A stretch of DNA of 64,000 nt from an uncultured Gammaproteobacteria bacterium (GCA_913064945.1 CAJYAN010000002.1:248001-312000); one strand, 5' to 3'. Counted from the stretch's first letter, positions 44,449 to 54,187 are shown. Notes: a model not told the origin generated them from the letters alone. Program-made: numbers and translations.

Positions 44449-44820
44449 ATGTACACCCATCCAAAAATTAATTACCTCGAATTTCCGGCGAAGAATATCG
44501 ATACGACCAAAACCTTTTTCAGCCAGGTCTTTGACTGGTCATTTGTCGATTATGGGCCAGACTACACGGCCTTTTCAAATGCGGGTATTGATGGGGGCTT
44601 CTTTAAAGCCAATGTCTCCTGTTCCACCGAGCGGGGTAGTGCCCTGGTCGTTTTTTATAGCCAGGATCTGGAACAGACACAGGCGAGGGTGGAGGCCGGA
44701 GGTGGTGCGATTATCAAGCACATCTACCCCTTTCCCGGTGGTCGGCGGTTTCATTTTGCAGACCCGAATGGTAATGAATTCGCGGTCTGGTCGGATATGA
44801 ATGTCTATCAGGAGGCGTGA
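44449..44820 (+). CDS. VOC-family (glyoxalase-like) protein
   Basis: A 123-residue protein of the vicinal oxygen chelate fold. INYLEFPAKNIDTTKTFF and FHFADPNGNEFAVW are standard for the family, and the glutamate in the latter is a metal ligand candidate. The ATG has an AGGAGG ribosome binding site. A longer open frame in another phase across it is a shadow. Substrate unknown. Confidence 0.88.
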   Translation: MYTHPKINYLEFPAKNIDTTKTFFSQVFDWSFVDYGPDYTAFSNAGIDGGFFKANVSCSTERGSALVVFYSQDLEQTQARVEAGGGAIIKHIYPFPGGRRFHFADPNGNEFAVWSDMNVYQEA

Positions 44821-44959
44821 ATTAGACCAAATGTTGTTTCAGGAATGCTTAGTGTGATGCCGGTCATGGTTTGTCGTTATAACACTCGTCCATTATTGCT
44901 CACGAAGCAAGTATCGTGACTACAATTTTTTACTCCATCATGATGAGAGAGGTAAGCCG

Positions 44960-45874
44960 TTGGCAGTGATGATATTGAAGCTTGAAGTAAAGAAAATCAG
45001 CTTACTATTCGGGATTGCATTAATTCTCATGCCACTAATGCTGCGGGCTGAGGAGAATTATAATAAAACCGATGATCAAAAAATGTCGGCACTCGATCAG
45101 CGTGTTCTGATGGAGCGTAAAACACGATATCAGGCATTTGTTATTACTCCACATAAACCAAACTACATACTACCCATTGCCTATAATACCAGACCCAATA
45201 ATCTACCCGTCGATATCGCTCGTGATGGTAAATTGGATCGTACTGAGGTCAAATTCCAGTTCAGTATGAAGTTTCCGATGGTAGAAAACCTGTTCGGTGA
45301 GGAGGGTGCGCTTTATTTTGCGTATACAAATTTGTCATTCTGGCAGGCCTATAACGCGAATGCCTCGAGCCCCTTCCGCGAGACAGTGCATGAGCCCGAA
45401 TTATTTCTGGTCTTTCCTAACGACTGGAAGATCCTGGGCATGAAAAATCGTCTGATACAATTGGGGATAGTACATCAGTCAAATGGTCGCTCGGCAGCGC
45501 TGTCACGTAGCTGGAATCGTATCTATGCCGATTTTATTTTTCAGTATAAAGATTTCTATTTAAGTCTAAAACCCTGGTATCGCCTCAAAGGTACAACTCC
45601 GGGTGTGGAGGACAACCCGGATATTGAGAAGTATCTTGGTCATGGCGAGATCAGGGCCGTCTATGTCAGCGGCGAAAATACATATAGCTTGATGGTACGC
45701 AACAACCTTTCGACGCCAAACTATGGTGCCTTAGAGCTTAACTGGAGCTTTCCTATGAGTCGGCGCGTAAAGTGGTTTTTTCAGTACTTCAATGGCTATG
45801 GTGAAAGCCTGATTGACTACAATGCCCGGGTTAATCGCTTTGGTCTGGGAATTGCCTTTACCGACTGGTTATAG
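44960..45874 (+). CDS. pldA: Outer membrane phospholipase A1
   Basis: A 304-residue outer membrane enzyme that hydrolyses phospholipids misplaced in the outer leaflet. A signal peptide covers about residues 1-30. The active site is clear: H and S in VHQSNGRS and the asparagine in SWNRIYADF. C-terminal strands alternate aromatic residues. The start is likely TTG at 44960 behind GAGAGGT; an ATG nine bases later is the alternative. Confidence 0.9.
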   Translation: MAVMILKLEVKKISLLFGIALILMPLMLRAEENYNKTDDQKMSALDQRVLMERKTRYQAFVITPHKPNYILPIAYNTRPNNLPVDIARDGKLDRTEVKFQFSMKFPMVENLFGEEGALYFAYTNLSFWQAYNANASSPFRETVHEPELFLVFPNDWKILGMKNRLIQLGIVHQSNGRSAALSRSWNRIYADFIFQYKDFYLSLKPWYRLKGTTPGVEDNPDIEKYLGHGEIRAVYVSGENTYSLMVRNNLSTPNYGALELNWSFPMSRRVKWFFQYFNGYGESLIDYNARVNRFGLGIAFTDWL

Positions 45875-46096
45875 CAGCAAGGCCCTCCTTACGATTGTTG
45901 GCAAAGCCTAGCCAGAATACTTTCGCGGCTTTGATTTTGTTGTGGCGAATCCTAAAAGTTTTTCTTGCACCTTAATATACTGACAAATAACAGGTTTCTA
46001 TAATACGTCGTTGTCATTCTGCTAATGACCTGGTTAATTATCGCTTGTTGTCTCTATTATTATGACCTAGGATAATGGATACACTTATTGAACAGG

Positions 46097-47401
46097 ATGT
46101 TTACCTTGAGCAAAGCCAATGCCGAGCGGAGGAGTGTAGGTCCACATGAGACCTTTATCAGTCAGGATCTACTGGCCGATTATACTTCTGTGCGTAACAA
46201 ATCTGAATCGCTATGCGCGTCCTTAGAGACTGATGACTTCCAGATACAGACCATGCCGGATGTGAGTCCGACTAAGTGGCATCTGGCGCATGTCACCTGG
46301 TTTTATGAAACGTTTTTGTTGCAACCTTATCTGACGGGTTATCGACCGTTTCATCCACGGTACGCACAACTGTTCAATTCGTATTATGAGACGGTCGGGA
46401 CCTTTCACCCTCGGCCGCAACGAGGACTGCTTAACCGCCCCACGGTCAAGGAGGTCTTCGCCTATCGTGCCTATGTCGATGAGCATATGCAGCAACTATT
46501 AAGCCGCGATCAACATAAAGACCGTGACGAGATAGTGTTACGTACGCGTGTTGGTATTAACCATGAACAGCAGCATCAGGAGTTAATGCTGACGGATATC
46601 AAGCATGTCTTTGCAAACAATCCGCTACAGCCGACGTATCAGCAACACAACATTCCCATGGTCGAGCAGGCAGCCATACTGCAATGGTTATCGCACCCCG
46701 GTGGTCTGTTAAGCGTGGGTAACGATGGCGGGGCATTTTGCTATGACAATGAAATGCCGCCATATCAAACGTTTGTCGCGCCGTTTAAGATCGCTTCGCG
46801 CCTGGTGACTAATAGTGAATATCTCGAATTTATCAATGATCGCGGCTATGAATCTGTCGCGCTATGGCTATCGGATGCCTGGACTAGCGTTAGGCAGCAA
46901 CAGTGGCGCGCGCCATTATATTGGCAACAGCACGATAACGAGTGGTGGCACATGACCTTAAATGGCATGCAACCGGTCGACTTGGACGCCCCGGTCTGCC
47001 ATATCAGTTTTTATGAGGCCGATGCCTATGCCCGTTGGTGCGGCAAGCGTCTGCCCAGTGAGGAGGAGTGGGAGGTCATCGCCAGAGAACAGCCTATTGA
47101 AGGAAATCTTCGTGATCGCGGTCACCTGCAACCTGTCGCCGGTAAAATATCCCCTGAGATCCAGCAATTATATGGTGACGTCTGGGAATGGACCCAGAGT
47201 CCCTATCGGTCATATCCAGGCTTCAGACCACTGGCGGGATCGCTGGGAGAATACAATGGCAAGTTTATGTGCAGCCAGTTTGTCCTGCGTGGTGGTTCCT
47301 GTGTGACACCGCTTGACCATATCCGTCCCACGTATCGCAATTTCTTTTATCCAGGTGATCGCTGGCAGTTTAGTGGTCTCCGTCTGGCGGAGGATGGCTA
47401 A
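46097..47401 (+). CDS. egtB: Ergothioneine biosynthesis sulfoxide synthase EgtB
   Basis: About 434 residues. Iron-dependent enzyme that joins trimethylhistidine (hercynine) to a thiol with O2. The DinB-like N-terminal domain gives the iron histidines in KWHLAHVTWFYE and HEQQHQELMLTD. The C-terminal FGE-sulfatase domain ends with FVLRGGSCVTP and FSGLRLA. Start is uncertain: the ATG at 46097 or the TTG at 46088. It overlaps egtD by one base (TAATG). Confidence 0.93.
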   Translation: MFTLSKANAERRSVGPHETFISQDLLADYTSVRNKSESLCASLETDDFQIQTMPDVSPTKWHLAHVTWFYETFLLQPYLTGYRPFHPRYAQLFNSYYETVGTFHPRPQRGLLNRPTVKEVFAYRAYVDEHMQQLLSRDQHKDRDEIVLRTRVGINHEQQHQELMLTDIKHVFANNPLQPTYQQHNIPMVEQAAILQWLSHPGGLLSVGNDGGAFCYDNEMPPYQTFVAPFKIASRLVTNSEYLEFINDRGYESVALWLSDAWTSVRQQQWRAPLYWQQHDNEWWHMTLNGMQPVDLDAPVCHISFYEADAYARWCGKRLPSEEEWEVIAREQPIEGNLRDRGHLQPVAGKISPEIQQLYGDVWEWTQSPYRSYPGFRPLAGSLGEYNGKFMCSQFVLRGGSCVTPLDHIRPTYRNFFYPGDRWQFSGLRLAEDG

Positions 47402-48372
47402 TGCAAACCGCATTAAAGCAAAACGTACAGTTCACTGACTATCATCCTGCACCGGCCGATTTTTTCGCCGAGGTGATGGTCGGTCTGGCGCAACAGCCCA
47501 GGGCGATTCCACCCAAGTTTTTTTATGATGCACCGGGTTCACAGTTATTCGATAGAATCTGTGAACTGGATGAATACTATCCGACGCGCACCGAGATGCA
47601 AATTCTCCGTACACATGCCGAGGAGATAGCCAGTCTTATCGGTGAAAAGAGTTTTATTATTGAACCGGGTAGTGGCAGCAGTACCAAGGTGAGGTTATTG
47701 CTGGATGATCTCAAACCGCACACCTACATGCCCATGGATATCTCCAAACAACATTTGCTTCAGGCGGCCCAGACGCTGGCCGCTGAATATCCCTGGTTAG
47801 ACATCCATGCGGCCTGCGCCGATTTTACCACGGAACTGGTCATTCCTGATTCTGCCGTGGATACCAACCGAGTCGCCTTTTTCCCCGGTTCCAGCATTGG
47901 TAACTTTGAGCCACGCGCAGCGAGGCATTTCCTACGCCATTTGGGACAGACACTGGGCAACGGCGGTGGTCTTCTGATTGGCGTTGACCTTAAAAAGCCA
48001 GCCGGGGTCCTGCATGCGGCCTATAACGATCGCCAGGGCATCACAGCGGCGTTTAACCGGAACCTGATGACACGAATTAATCATGAACTGGCGGCAGATT
48101 TCAAACTCGATTTATTTGATCACTATGCCTTTTATAACCCCCAGCAGGGCCGCGTTGAAATGCACCTGGTCAGTACACAGGCGCAAATGGTCAGTATTGG
48201 TGAAGCGGCATTTCATTTTGAGCGTGGCGAGAGCATTCATACGGAGTGCTCCTATAAATATTCGATAGCAGAATTCCAGGCACTGGCCGAGAGCGCCGGT
48301 TTTAAAGCGATAAAGGTCTGGACCGATATCGAGCAGTTATTCAGCGTTCATTATTTTGAATACCAGAGATGA
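47401..48372 (+). CDS. egtD: Histidine N-alpha-methyltransferase EgtD
   Basis: A 323-residue SAM-dependent enzyme that trimethylates histidine, the first step of ergothioneine synthesis. Family segments are PKFFYDAPGSQLFDRICEL, FIIEPGSGSSTKVRLLL and FFPGSSIGNFEP. It is coupled to egtB by a one-base overlap. No egtA, egtC or egtE is seen, so the pathway may use cysteine directly or finish with enzymes elsewhere. Confidence 0.94.
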   Translation: MQTALKQNVQFTDYHPAPADFFAEVMVGLAQQPRAIPPKFFYDAPGSQLFDRICELDEYYPTRTEMQILRTHAEEIASLIGEKSFIIEPGSGSSTKVRLLLDDLKPHTYMPMDISKQHLLQAAQTLAAEYPWLDIHAACADFTTELVIPDSAVDTNRVAFFPGSSIGNFEPRAARHFLRHLGQTLGNGGGLLIGVDLKKPAGVLHAAYNDRQGITAAFNRNLMTRINHELAADFKLDLFDHYAFYNPQQGRVEMHLVSTQAQMVSIGEAAFHFERGESIHTECSYKYSIAEFQALAESAGFKAIKVWTDIEQLFSVHYFEYQR

Positions 48373-48386
48373 TCAGTAGTAGTGCC

Positions 48387-49139
48387 TCAGCCCTGTTCGT
48401 GTAGCTTACAGGGACCACGATATTCTTCAGGGACATTTGAGGGGCACTGGCCACACATCTCATTTCCAGGCACGGCAAAGTCGATCTTGCGCGGATAGGG
48501 CAGATCCAGGCCATTCATGATAGCGACAAAATCCTCCAGGCGCTTGTTGTCGTTGAGTCGGGGATTACGCACCTTCTCCTGGGCAATGCTGGAAATAAAC
48601 CTTCCTTCATAATCATGGCCGGGGTAGACCAGGGTTTCATTGGGCAGGCTGAATAATTTCTCCTGAATGCTGTGATAGAGCGTCGCGGCATCGCCAGACT
48701 GGAAGTCAGTGCGGCCACAGGCCTCGATCAGCAGGGCGTCACCGCTAAACAGCATTTTCTGGGTACCGTTGTCTAATAAATAAGCATGATGATGGGAGGT
48801 ATGACCAGGCGTGAATAGTGGAGACAGCTCAATCGTCCCCATTTTGAATAGCTGGCCTTCGGCGATACCGATATCGGCACACTCCGGCTTTTCGATGGCG
48901 GGATACGCCACCTGGCAGCCTGTACGTTCGCGCAACACGCGCGCCCCGGTCAGGTGGTCGGCATGATGATGGGTGTCAAGGGTATACACCAGTTTCAGGT
49001 CTAATTGTTGCAACACATCAAGGTCGCGTTGCACGGTATCGAGCACAGGGTCGATTAATAGTGCCTGACGTGTCTCGGGGCAGGCCAATAAATAGGTATA
49101 CGTGCTGGAGTCGGGTTCGAACAACTGCTGGAATATCAT
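48387..49139 (-). CDS. Persulfide dioxygenase-like MBL-fold hydrolase (ETHE1 type)
   Basis: A 250-residue metallo-beta-lactamase-fold protein. Metal ligands are in THHHADHLTGA, TPGHTSHH and SGDALLIEACGRTDF; YPGHDYEGR follows. This set of motifs matches ETHE1/Blh persulfide dioxygenases, which oxidise glutathione persulfide to sulfite. A cysteine-bearing C-terminal tail (MCGQCPSN and PCKLHEQG) is extra. AAGGAGAA ribosome binding site. It fits a sulfur-oxidising cell, handling persulfide in the cytoplasm. Confidence 0.88.
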   Translation of the reverse strand: MIFQQLFEPDSSTYTYLLACPETRQALLIDPVLDTVQRDLDVLQQLDLKLVYTLDTHHHADHLTGARVLRERTGCQVAYPAIEKPECADIGIAEGQLFKMGTIELSPLFTPGHTSHHHAYLLDNGTQKMLFSGDALLIEACGRTDFQSGDAATLYHSIQEKLFSLPNETLVYPGHDYEGRFISSIAQEKVRNPRLNDNKRLEDFVAIMNGLDLPYPRKIDFAVPGNEMCGQCPSNVPEEYRGPCKLHEQG

Positions 49140-49244
49140 GAATTCTCCTTATGCAATATCATTGATTAGCGTAATGCTTCCGTGAGGCTAACGTCAGGTT
49201 GGTTAACCATGTGTCGATATCGTTGTGATCGGTACACTGTTTTA

Positions 49245-49436
49245 TCATTTATCAAGCGCACTGGCCAGTCGTTCACAGAGCGTCTTCAGTACCAGTATTC
49301 GCGCAAAATGTTTATCATTGGCAGGCTCCAGTGACCACTCGCAAAATTCAGTACTGGTACGAATGACCATTTCATTGACCGCCGCCTTATACTGGGCCCA
49401 TTTGTCGCGGTTGTGCCAATTGTTCTTGATACTCAT
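49245..49436 (-). pseudogene. Remnant of a PPK2-type polyphosphate kinase (C-terminal end)
   Basis: A 63-residue open frame that matches only the last part of polyphosphate kinase 2 / polyphosphate:AMP phosphotransferase. WHNRDKWAQYKAAVNEMV, RTSTEF and PANDKHFARILVLKTLC are typical of it. The catalytic Walker motifs are missing and the upstream bases read as AT-rich non-homologous sequence in frame. So a once larger gene lost its 5' three-quarters. It could still be expressed, but a function is doubtful. Confidence 0.7.
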
Positions 49437-49625
49437 CAGGTCGGGCCTAAGTAAGTTATTGAAAACAAAAAATAAAGGTTGATATTGGCTGGTTATTTTG
49501 TCTTAAACGGTTTATTTTAACTGCATAATCGTTGCGCTACTGGGAGAAACTGGCTTTGGCTAGAATTGTGTCTAATACGAAATCATCTGTCTTTGGACTT
49601 ACGACGAAAAGCCTGTCAATTCAAT

Positions 49626-49937
49626 ATGCCTGACCTCAAGTTTAAAATCGTAGTGTTAGCATTCTCAGCCTTGTTATTCTCTATTTTTATACTGGTTGGT
49701 ATGTATCCATATCATCCGAATGGCTATGTGGGCTGGCTGGTTTTGTATGTTGTCTCTCTGCCATTAGTGATTATTTTAGAAATACTTGGTGATAAACTAT
49801 TTAACCAAAAAATTTTAAATAATATTGGCCTTATCGTGAGGATAATCTACGGTGTGGTAGCCCTAGGAATTTTTCTGCTTTTATCAAGTTCAAGTCTGTT
49901 ATGGTTGATGCCCTATTTTGAAAAGTGGGGCTCCTGA
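49626..49937 (+). CDS. Small membrane protein
   Basis: A 103-residue protein with three hydrophobic helices (about 5-25, 34-52 and 70-95). I do not recognise the family. The ATG at 49626 (MPDLKFKI) is preferred since the 20 codons before it are not hydrophobic and look random. Single gene. Confidence 0.55.
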   Translation: MPDLKFKIVVLAFSALLFSIFILVGMYPYHPNGYVGWLVLYVVSLPLVIILEILGDKLFNQKILNNIGLIVRIIYGVVALGIFLLLSSSSLLWLMPYFEKWGS

Positions 49938-50077
49938 TAACTCGTTTATTTCGCGGGTATTTTCCACGCGCAAGTTCACCGTGCAAATAAGCGTTTGCCA
50001 TTTTTCTCGCAAGTTATTTTATTACTATTATGTTATGCCTGTATTTTGCCCCTGATAATTCTATAATTACTGATAAG

Positions 50078-50284
50078 ATGAATGAACCAATCCAGAATAT
50101 CCAGTCCCCATGCGTTCGTCGTTGCTGTCTCGATGATGATGATATTTGCCTGGGTTGTCATCGGTCCATTACAGAAATCATGGGCTGGAATGAAGCTGAT
50201 GAAGCAGAAAGACAAAGAATTCTGCAAAGGTGCCGTGTTCGACAACAACAGCGCCGGGAGCAGGGCAAAGAGTGGTACGAATGA
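50078..50284 (+). CDS. DUF1289 protein
   Basis: A 68-residue protein. SPCVRRCCLDDDDICLGCHR carries the cysteine set of this small family, followed by ITEIMGW and a basic-acidic tail. It may bind a metal. The ATG at 50078 gives the normal length; the longer frame is AT-rich before it. It overlaps the next gene by 4 bases (ATGA). Confidence 0.85.
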   Translation: MNEPIQNIQSPCVRRCCLDDDDICLGCHRSITEIMGWNEADEAERQRILQRCRVRQQQRREQGKEWYE

Positions 50285-50880
50285 TCACACTTTATACCAT
50301 GGGCAGTGATAGTCCGAACATTAGAAAAGTCACCATTATACTGAATGAGCTCGACTTACCGTTTAGCATCCAGCATGTGCAAAAGCATGCGGATAACGAA
50401 TCAGACAACGAGTTTCTCAGGGTCAACCCCAATGGCACGGTGCCGGCGATTTATGATCCTGAGACGGATACGGCGTTGTTCGAGTCGGGTGCCATCCTGT
50501 ACTACCTTGCCCACAAGTCCCGGCAGTTATTGCCAGATGAGCCGAAGCCCCGCGCCGAGGTGATGAAATGGTTGATGTTTGAGTCGGCCAACATGGGTCC
50601 GGTCATGGGTGAGCTATACTACTATATATTGGCAGGTGATGACCTGCCCGAGCACTACCTGCAGCGATATAAAGACAAGGTCGCTAACTTTTGTGCCATT
50701 ATCGAGCGGCGGCTTGAAGGTCGTGACTACCTTGGTGATGTATATTCCATTGCTGATATCGTGTTGTATCCCTGGACGATTATCCTGGAGGATATGGCGG
50801 ACATTCTACTAAGTGATTATCCTAACCTGGAAAAATGGGCGGCGAGAATTGACCAGCGGCCCTCTACCCAGAGCACGTAG
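50281..50880 (+). CDS. Glutathione S-transferase-family protein
   Basis: About 199 residues. A thioredoxin-like N-terminal domain (ITLYTMGSDSPNIRKVTIIL, PNGTVPAIYD with the cis-proline, and LFESGAILYYLA) is followed by an all-helical C-terminal domain. It resembles the YghU/YfcG-like group of glutathione transferases, some of which act on disulfides. Start at 50281, coupled to the DUF1289 gene; the earlier frame start is inside that gene. Confidence 0.85.
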   Translation: MITLYTMGSDSPNIRKVTIILNELDLPFSIQHVQKHADNESDNEFLRVNPNGTVPAIYDPETDTALFESGAILYYLAHKSRQLLPDEPKPRAEVMKWLMFESANMGPVMGELYYYILAGDDLPEHYLQRYKDKVANFCAIIERRLEGRDYLGDVYSIADIVLYPWTIILEDMADILLSDYPNLEKWAARIDQRPSTQST

Positions 50881-50938
50881 TAGTAGTGACATGACTGGTA
50901 TCACTCTATGGCCGATTAATTTTTAGCTGGAGTAAGGT

Positions 50939-51238
50939 ATGTTAGTGACATTTACCACGGAGGCCTACGCAGACATCACCATGTTTGGTGATGTGGCACT
51001 GAGTATGCTTAAGATGATGGGCCATCGTCCTATTGTCCCCGGTGCCATACTGGCCGAAGATGTACCTGAAGCCCTGTCTCGATTAAAGGCGGCCTTACCC
51101 GCAGATGAAATACCGGTGGATGAAGATGAAGATGAAGATGAAGATGAACCCGGAGTCAGCGTGTCGCACCGAGCGTTGCCACTGATTGAGCTTCTGACGG
51201 CGGCTGCAAATGCTAAGGTTAACGTGATGTGGGAATAA
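50939..51238 (+). CDS. DUF1840 protein with an acidic repeat
   Basis: A 99-residue protein. The family match is LVTFTTEAYADITMFGDVAL, then HRALPLIELL and NVMWE at the C terminus. In the middle a GATGAA hexanucleotide is repeated about five times (51119-51150) and gives an alternating Asp-Glu run. Such a run may vary in length among strains. Confidence 0.85.
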   Translation: MLVTFTTEAYADITMFGDVALSMLKMMGHRPIVPGAILAEDVPEALSRLKAALPADEIPVDEDEDEDEDEPGVSVSHRALPLIELLTAAANAKVNVMWE

Positions 51239-51311
51239 CGATGACACTGATAGAGTTAAGACGGCGAATTGCCGTGGACGTCGAACATCGAAGGTCATAA
51301 GGATAAGCGCA

Positions 51312-51698
51312 ATGAAAAGGATCTTAACAAGTCTAGCACTCATGTTTTTCACCACTTTTACCGCACAGGCACAAATGGCTGATGGCATGATGAAGAATAA
51401 TGGCCGGGGTAACCAGTCCGCCTCGGCGGTACCGCCAAACTCCGGTGAGGGGATTTTTCGCCGTAACTGTGCAAGTTGTCATTTCAATGGTGGCAATGTC
51501 ATGAACCCCAACTTACCTGTTCAGGCGTCGAGTAAGCTGTCGGACTATAAAACCTTCCTGATTTTTGTGCGGCATCCCACGGGTCCGAATGGAGAAGGCG
51601 GCGCGATGCCGGCCTTTTCAGAATCCAGACTGTCAGACCGGCAGTTGCTGGTGCTATATAAATACGTTGCGGCTCGCTATGGAGTACCTAAACCTTAG
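51312..51698 (+). CDS. Small c-type cytochrome
   Basis: A 128-residue exported monoheme cytochrome. Signal peptide about 1-20, then CASCHFNGGN as the heme motif and GGAMPAF as the likely methionine ligand. Similar in layout to small class I cytochromes c5/c6. It would shuttle electrons in the periplasm. Single gene between DUF1840 and a convergent DUF4153 gene. Confidence 0.9.
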   Translation: MKRILTSLALMFFTTFTAQAQMADGMMKNNGRGNQSASAVPPNSGEGIFRRNCASCHFNGGNVMNPNLPVQASSKLSDYKTFLIFVRHPTGPNGEGGAMPAFSESRLSDRQLLVLYKYVAARYGVPKP

Positions 51699-51717
51699 TA
51701 ATGGAGATTTGTAAAGG

Positions 51718-53433
51718 CTATTCATCGTTGGCGCTGAAGATGATATTGCCAATTTTAAAGCGCTGCCAGCGCGGAGATAGCGTTGAGAACTGTTTATTTT
51801 CCACCAGTGCTTTAAGCTTTTCGTCGGGCCAGCGTCCTTTGTTTGTCATATAAATGCTTTTCCACGACTTGCCGACCTGATACCAGAGTCTTGCATAGCC
51901 GCCATGCTGGACATGATCTTCAAGGGCGATATATTCAGCGGGTGCCGCGCCATCCAGGTCTACCTGAATCAAATAATAGTGTTTGTTGACGGCACTATAG
52001 TGTCTGGATGTATTGGCCTGTTTTAACAACAGCTGCATAAGTTCTGGCGGAATGTTCAGATTAGTCGGTGAGGTCGTCATCCTCGCGCGGAGGGCTTTCG
52101 CGGTGATATCGTGTTGTACAGTGGTTTGTCTTGTATAAACGGCATCGATACCTTTTGCCAGTTGCGGATTGGTGTCTTTAATTTTGGTCTTGAGGGATTG
52201 CAGCGCAAGGTATCCCGGTCGCGCGAGGTTTCTGGAAAAGTAATAAATATCCAGGTTGCTGAGTGTATTTTTACCGGACTCGATACGCGCCATTTGACTG
52301 CTGACCACAATTTTACGAAAGTCGAGCAATGGCGAGTTGATCAAAATGGCGCTAACCAATACCACGATACTCATGACAATATTGACCTGGCTGAGGGTAC
52401 CGATCCAGGCATCGCGTTTTTTAATGATCCCCCAGACGTAGCCAAAAATAAATAACGCCAGCAAGCTACAGACAAGGACTCCCCAGCAACGACCAAGGGA
52501 CCAGCCGTATTGGCTAATCCGTAAATAAAGACCATAGGCGGCAATCAGGACGTAGAGGGGTAGGACCGCGATACCAATATAGATAAAACGATGCAGGGCA
52601 AGAGAATAAGGAATGATATCACTCTTGTCCTGATAGACCGTATTAACGAAGAACAGGATGATCGCCAGTAACCACAGTACCATGATGGAGCCTGTGCCGG
52701 TTTTCCATAACAATTCCAGTCCGCTCGTCAGTAACGCCGCCAGGAAAAGCAGGGCGACAAAAATGACCAGTGGTAACAGGTACTTGATCAGCGCCTGCAG
52801 GAGTTTGGCAATCATGTCGATGACCGAGGTCATGTTGCGGAAGATAAAAATGGCGACACCGCCCGCGATGCTGATGGCGGGAAAATAAAACCAGGCCTGG
52901 GTAAAGGTATAGATAAAGAATTTTATCTTGATGCTCTCGAACAGACCGGCCAGTAGCATGAGTATGCCCCAGAAAATGGCACAGAATATCGTTGCCAGGC
53001 CGAGAATGAGAAAGTTGCGCCAGGAGAGTCTAAACAACGCGTTATAACTGACAGGTTCATTACTGGCGCGTTGCTGGATGTACATTAAGGCTTTAAAACA
53101 GGCAATACCAACGGTTAAGGCAAAGGGGGCCAATAGATTAAAAGAATGAATTATGGTGGCAGGTTTCTGCTGATAGCCGGTATAGGCAGCCACCAGTGCA
53201 AGGCAGAGACCAAAGAGCGCTAACCACTTGCTCAGGTCACGAAGATTATCGCTCCAGGCTGACAGCATGGCCATTACAGGTAGACTAATCACCAGACTCA
53301 TGGCGACATTCAGGCTGACCTCGTCGGTCGATGGCCAAAACTTATATTGAATGGACTTATACAGTGCGAGTAGCAGTAGTCCCTGTAGTAAAGCAATCGC
53401 TATAATCAGCTGCTTCGGGATGATTTTTTCCAT
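51718..53433 (-). CDS. DUF4153-type polytopic membrane protein
   Basis: About 571 residues with about twelve transmembrane helices in the first 380, then a soluble C-terminal part of about 190 residues. LSWRNFLILGLATIFCAIFW is family-typical. Function unknown. The start is the ATG at 53433 (MEKIIPKQ), behind GAGGGG; the frame extends to 53505 but those codons look non-coding. Confidence 0.75.
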   Translation of the reverse strand: MEKIIPKQLIIAIALLQGLLLLALYKSIQYKFWPSTDEVSLNVAMSLVISLPVMAMLSAWSDNLRDLSKWLALFGLCLALVAAYTGYQQKPATIIHSFNLLAPFALTVGIACFKALMYIQQRASNEPVSYNALFRLSWRNFLILGLATIFCAIFWGILMLLAGLFESIKIKFFIYTFTQAWFYFPAISIAGGVAIFIFRNMTSVIDMIAKLLQALIKYLLPLVIFVALLFLAALLTSGLELLWKTGTGSIMVLWLLAIILFFVNTVYQDKSDIIPYSLALHRFIYIGIAVLPLYVLIAAYGLYLRISQYGWSLGRCWGVLVCSLLALFIFGYVWGIIKKRDAWIGTLSQVNIVMSIVVLVSAILINSPLLDFRKIVVSSQMARIESGKNTLSNLDIYYFSRNLARPGYLALQSLKTKIKDTNPQLAKGIDAVYTRQTTVQHDITAKALRARMTTSPTNLNIPPELMQLLLKQANTSRHYSAVNKHYYLIQVDLDGAAPAEYIALEDHVQHGGYARLWYQVGKSWKSIYMTNKGRWPDEKLKALVENKQFSTLSPRWQRFKIGNIIFSANDE

Positions 53434-53673
53434 ACGCTCGACCCCTCTATTTATTATTTTTGTGTATCGCCGGATAGCCCTAGTGTTTGATATGCGCTGC
53501 TGCATGTCAAATGGGATATTAGGTAGATAATCTGCAGATGTGCGTGAAGACCTGTTACTTCTGAGTGTATGCTGACGGGACTTGAAATATCTCTGACATT
53601 ATGGCGCAAGGGACTGTATCTATGTCAAAATGTATCTTTCGATATCAGAATATCAAAGTCTGGAGTAGCGCTG

Positions 53674-54096
53674 ATGTATAACACCTTTAAACCCGAACAA
53701 CCCATGAGCTTGATGGATTTTGTTCGTGCCGCCAAGTCCTGCATCCAGGAAATCACTCCGAAAGCGCTGGTCGACAAGCTAAATAATAAGGAAGACCTGT
53801 TGTTGATCGACGTACGTGAGCATGGCGAGTATGAAAATGGTCACATTCAAGGGGCTCATCTGGTACCGCGCGGCATTCTTGAACCCGCCGCCGACCCGGC
53901 CTATCCCAAGCACCTGCCGGAACTGGCCGCAGCCCGTGACCGTCAGGTCGTGGTCTACTGTGCGACCAGTGGCCGTTCCGCGATGGCCTGTGCCGTATTA
54001 CAGATGATGGGCTTCAATAATGTCCTCAACCTCGATGGTGGTTATGCCCGCTGGGTTAAGGATGGCATGCCGGAAGTACATGAAGCCACATACTAG
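53674..54096 (+). CDS. Rhodanese-domain sulfurtransferase, second copy
   Basis: A 140-residue cytoplasmic rhodanese. The active loop is C-A-T-S-G-R in VVYCATSGRSAM. LLIDVREHGEYENGHI and ARWVKDGMP are standard. The N-terminal 30 residues (MSLMDFVRAAKSCIQEITP) match the layout of the copy at 14623, where ECSHEVTEI comes before the domain. I chose the ATG at 53674 (ribosome binding site TGGAG); the earlier frame start has none. Confidence 0.9.
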   Translation: MYNTFKPEQPMSLMDFVRAAKSCIQEITPKALVDKLNNKEDLLLIDVREHGEYENGHIQGAHLVPRGILEPAADPAYPKHLPELAAARDRQVVVYCATSGRSAMACAVLQMMGFNNVLNLDGGYARWVKDGMPEVHEATY

Positions 54097-54187
54097 CTAA
54101 ACACCCATTGCAAGGATCGCGGTAAATGCGATCGATTGGAATGGGCGACGGCGACCTGTCCACCGGATAACACCAATCAGGACGTTA

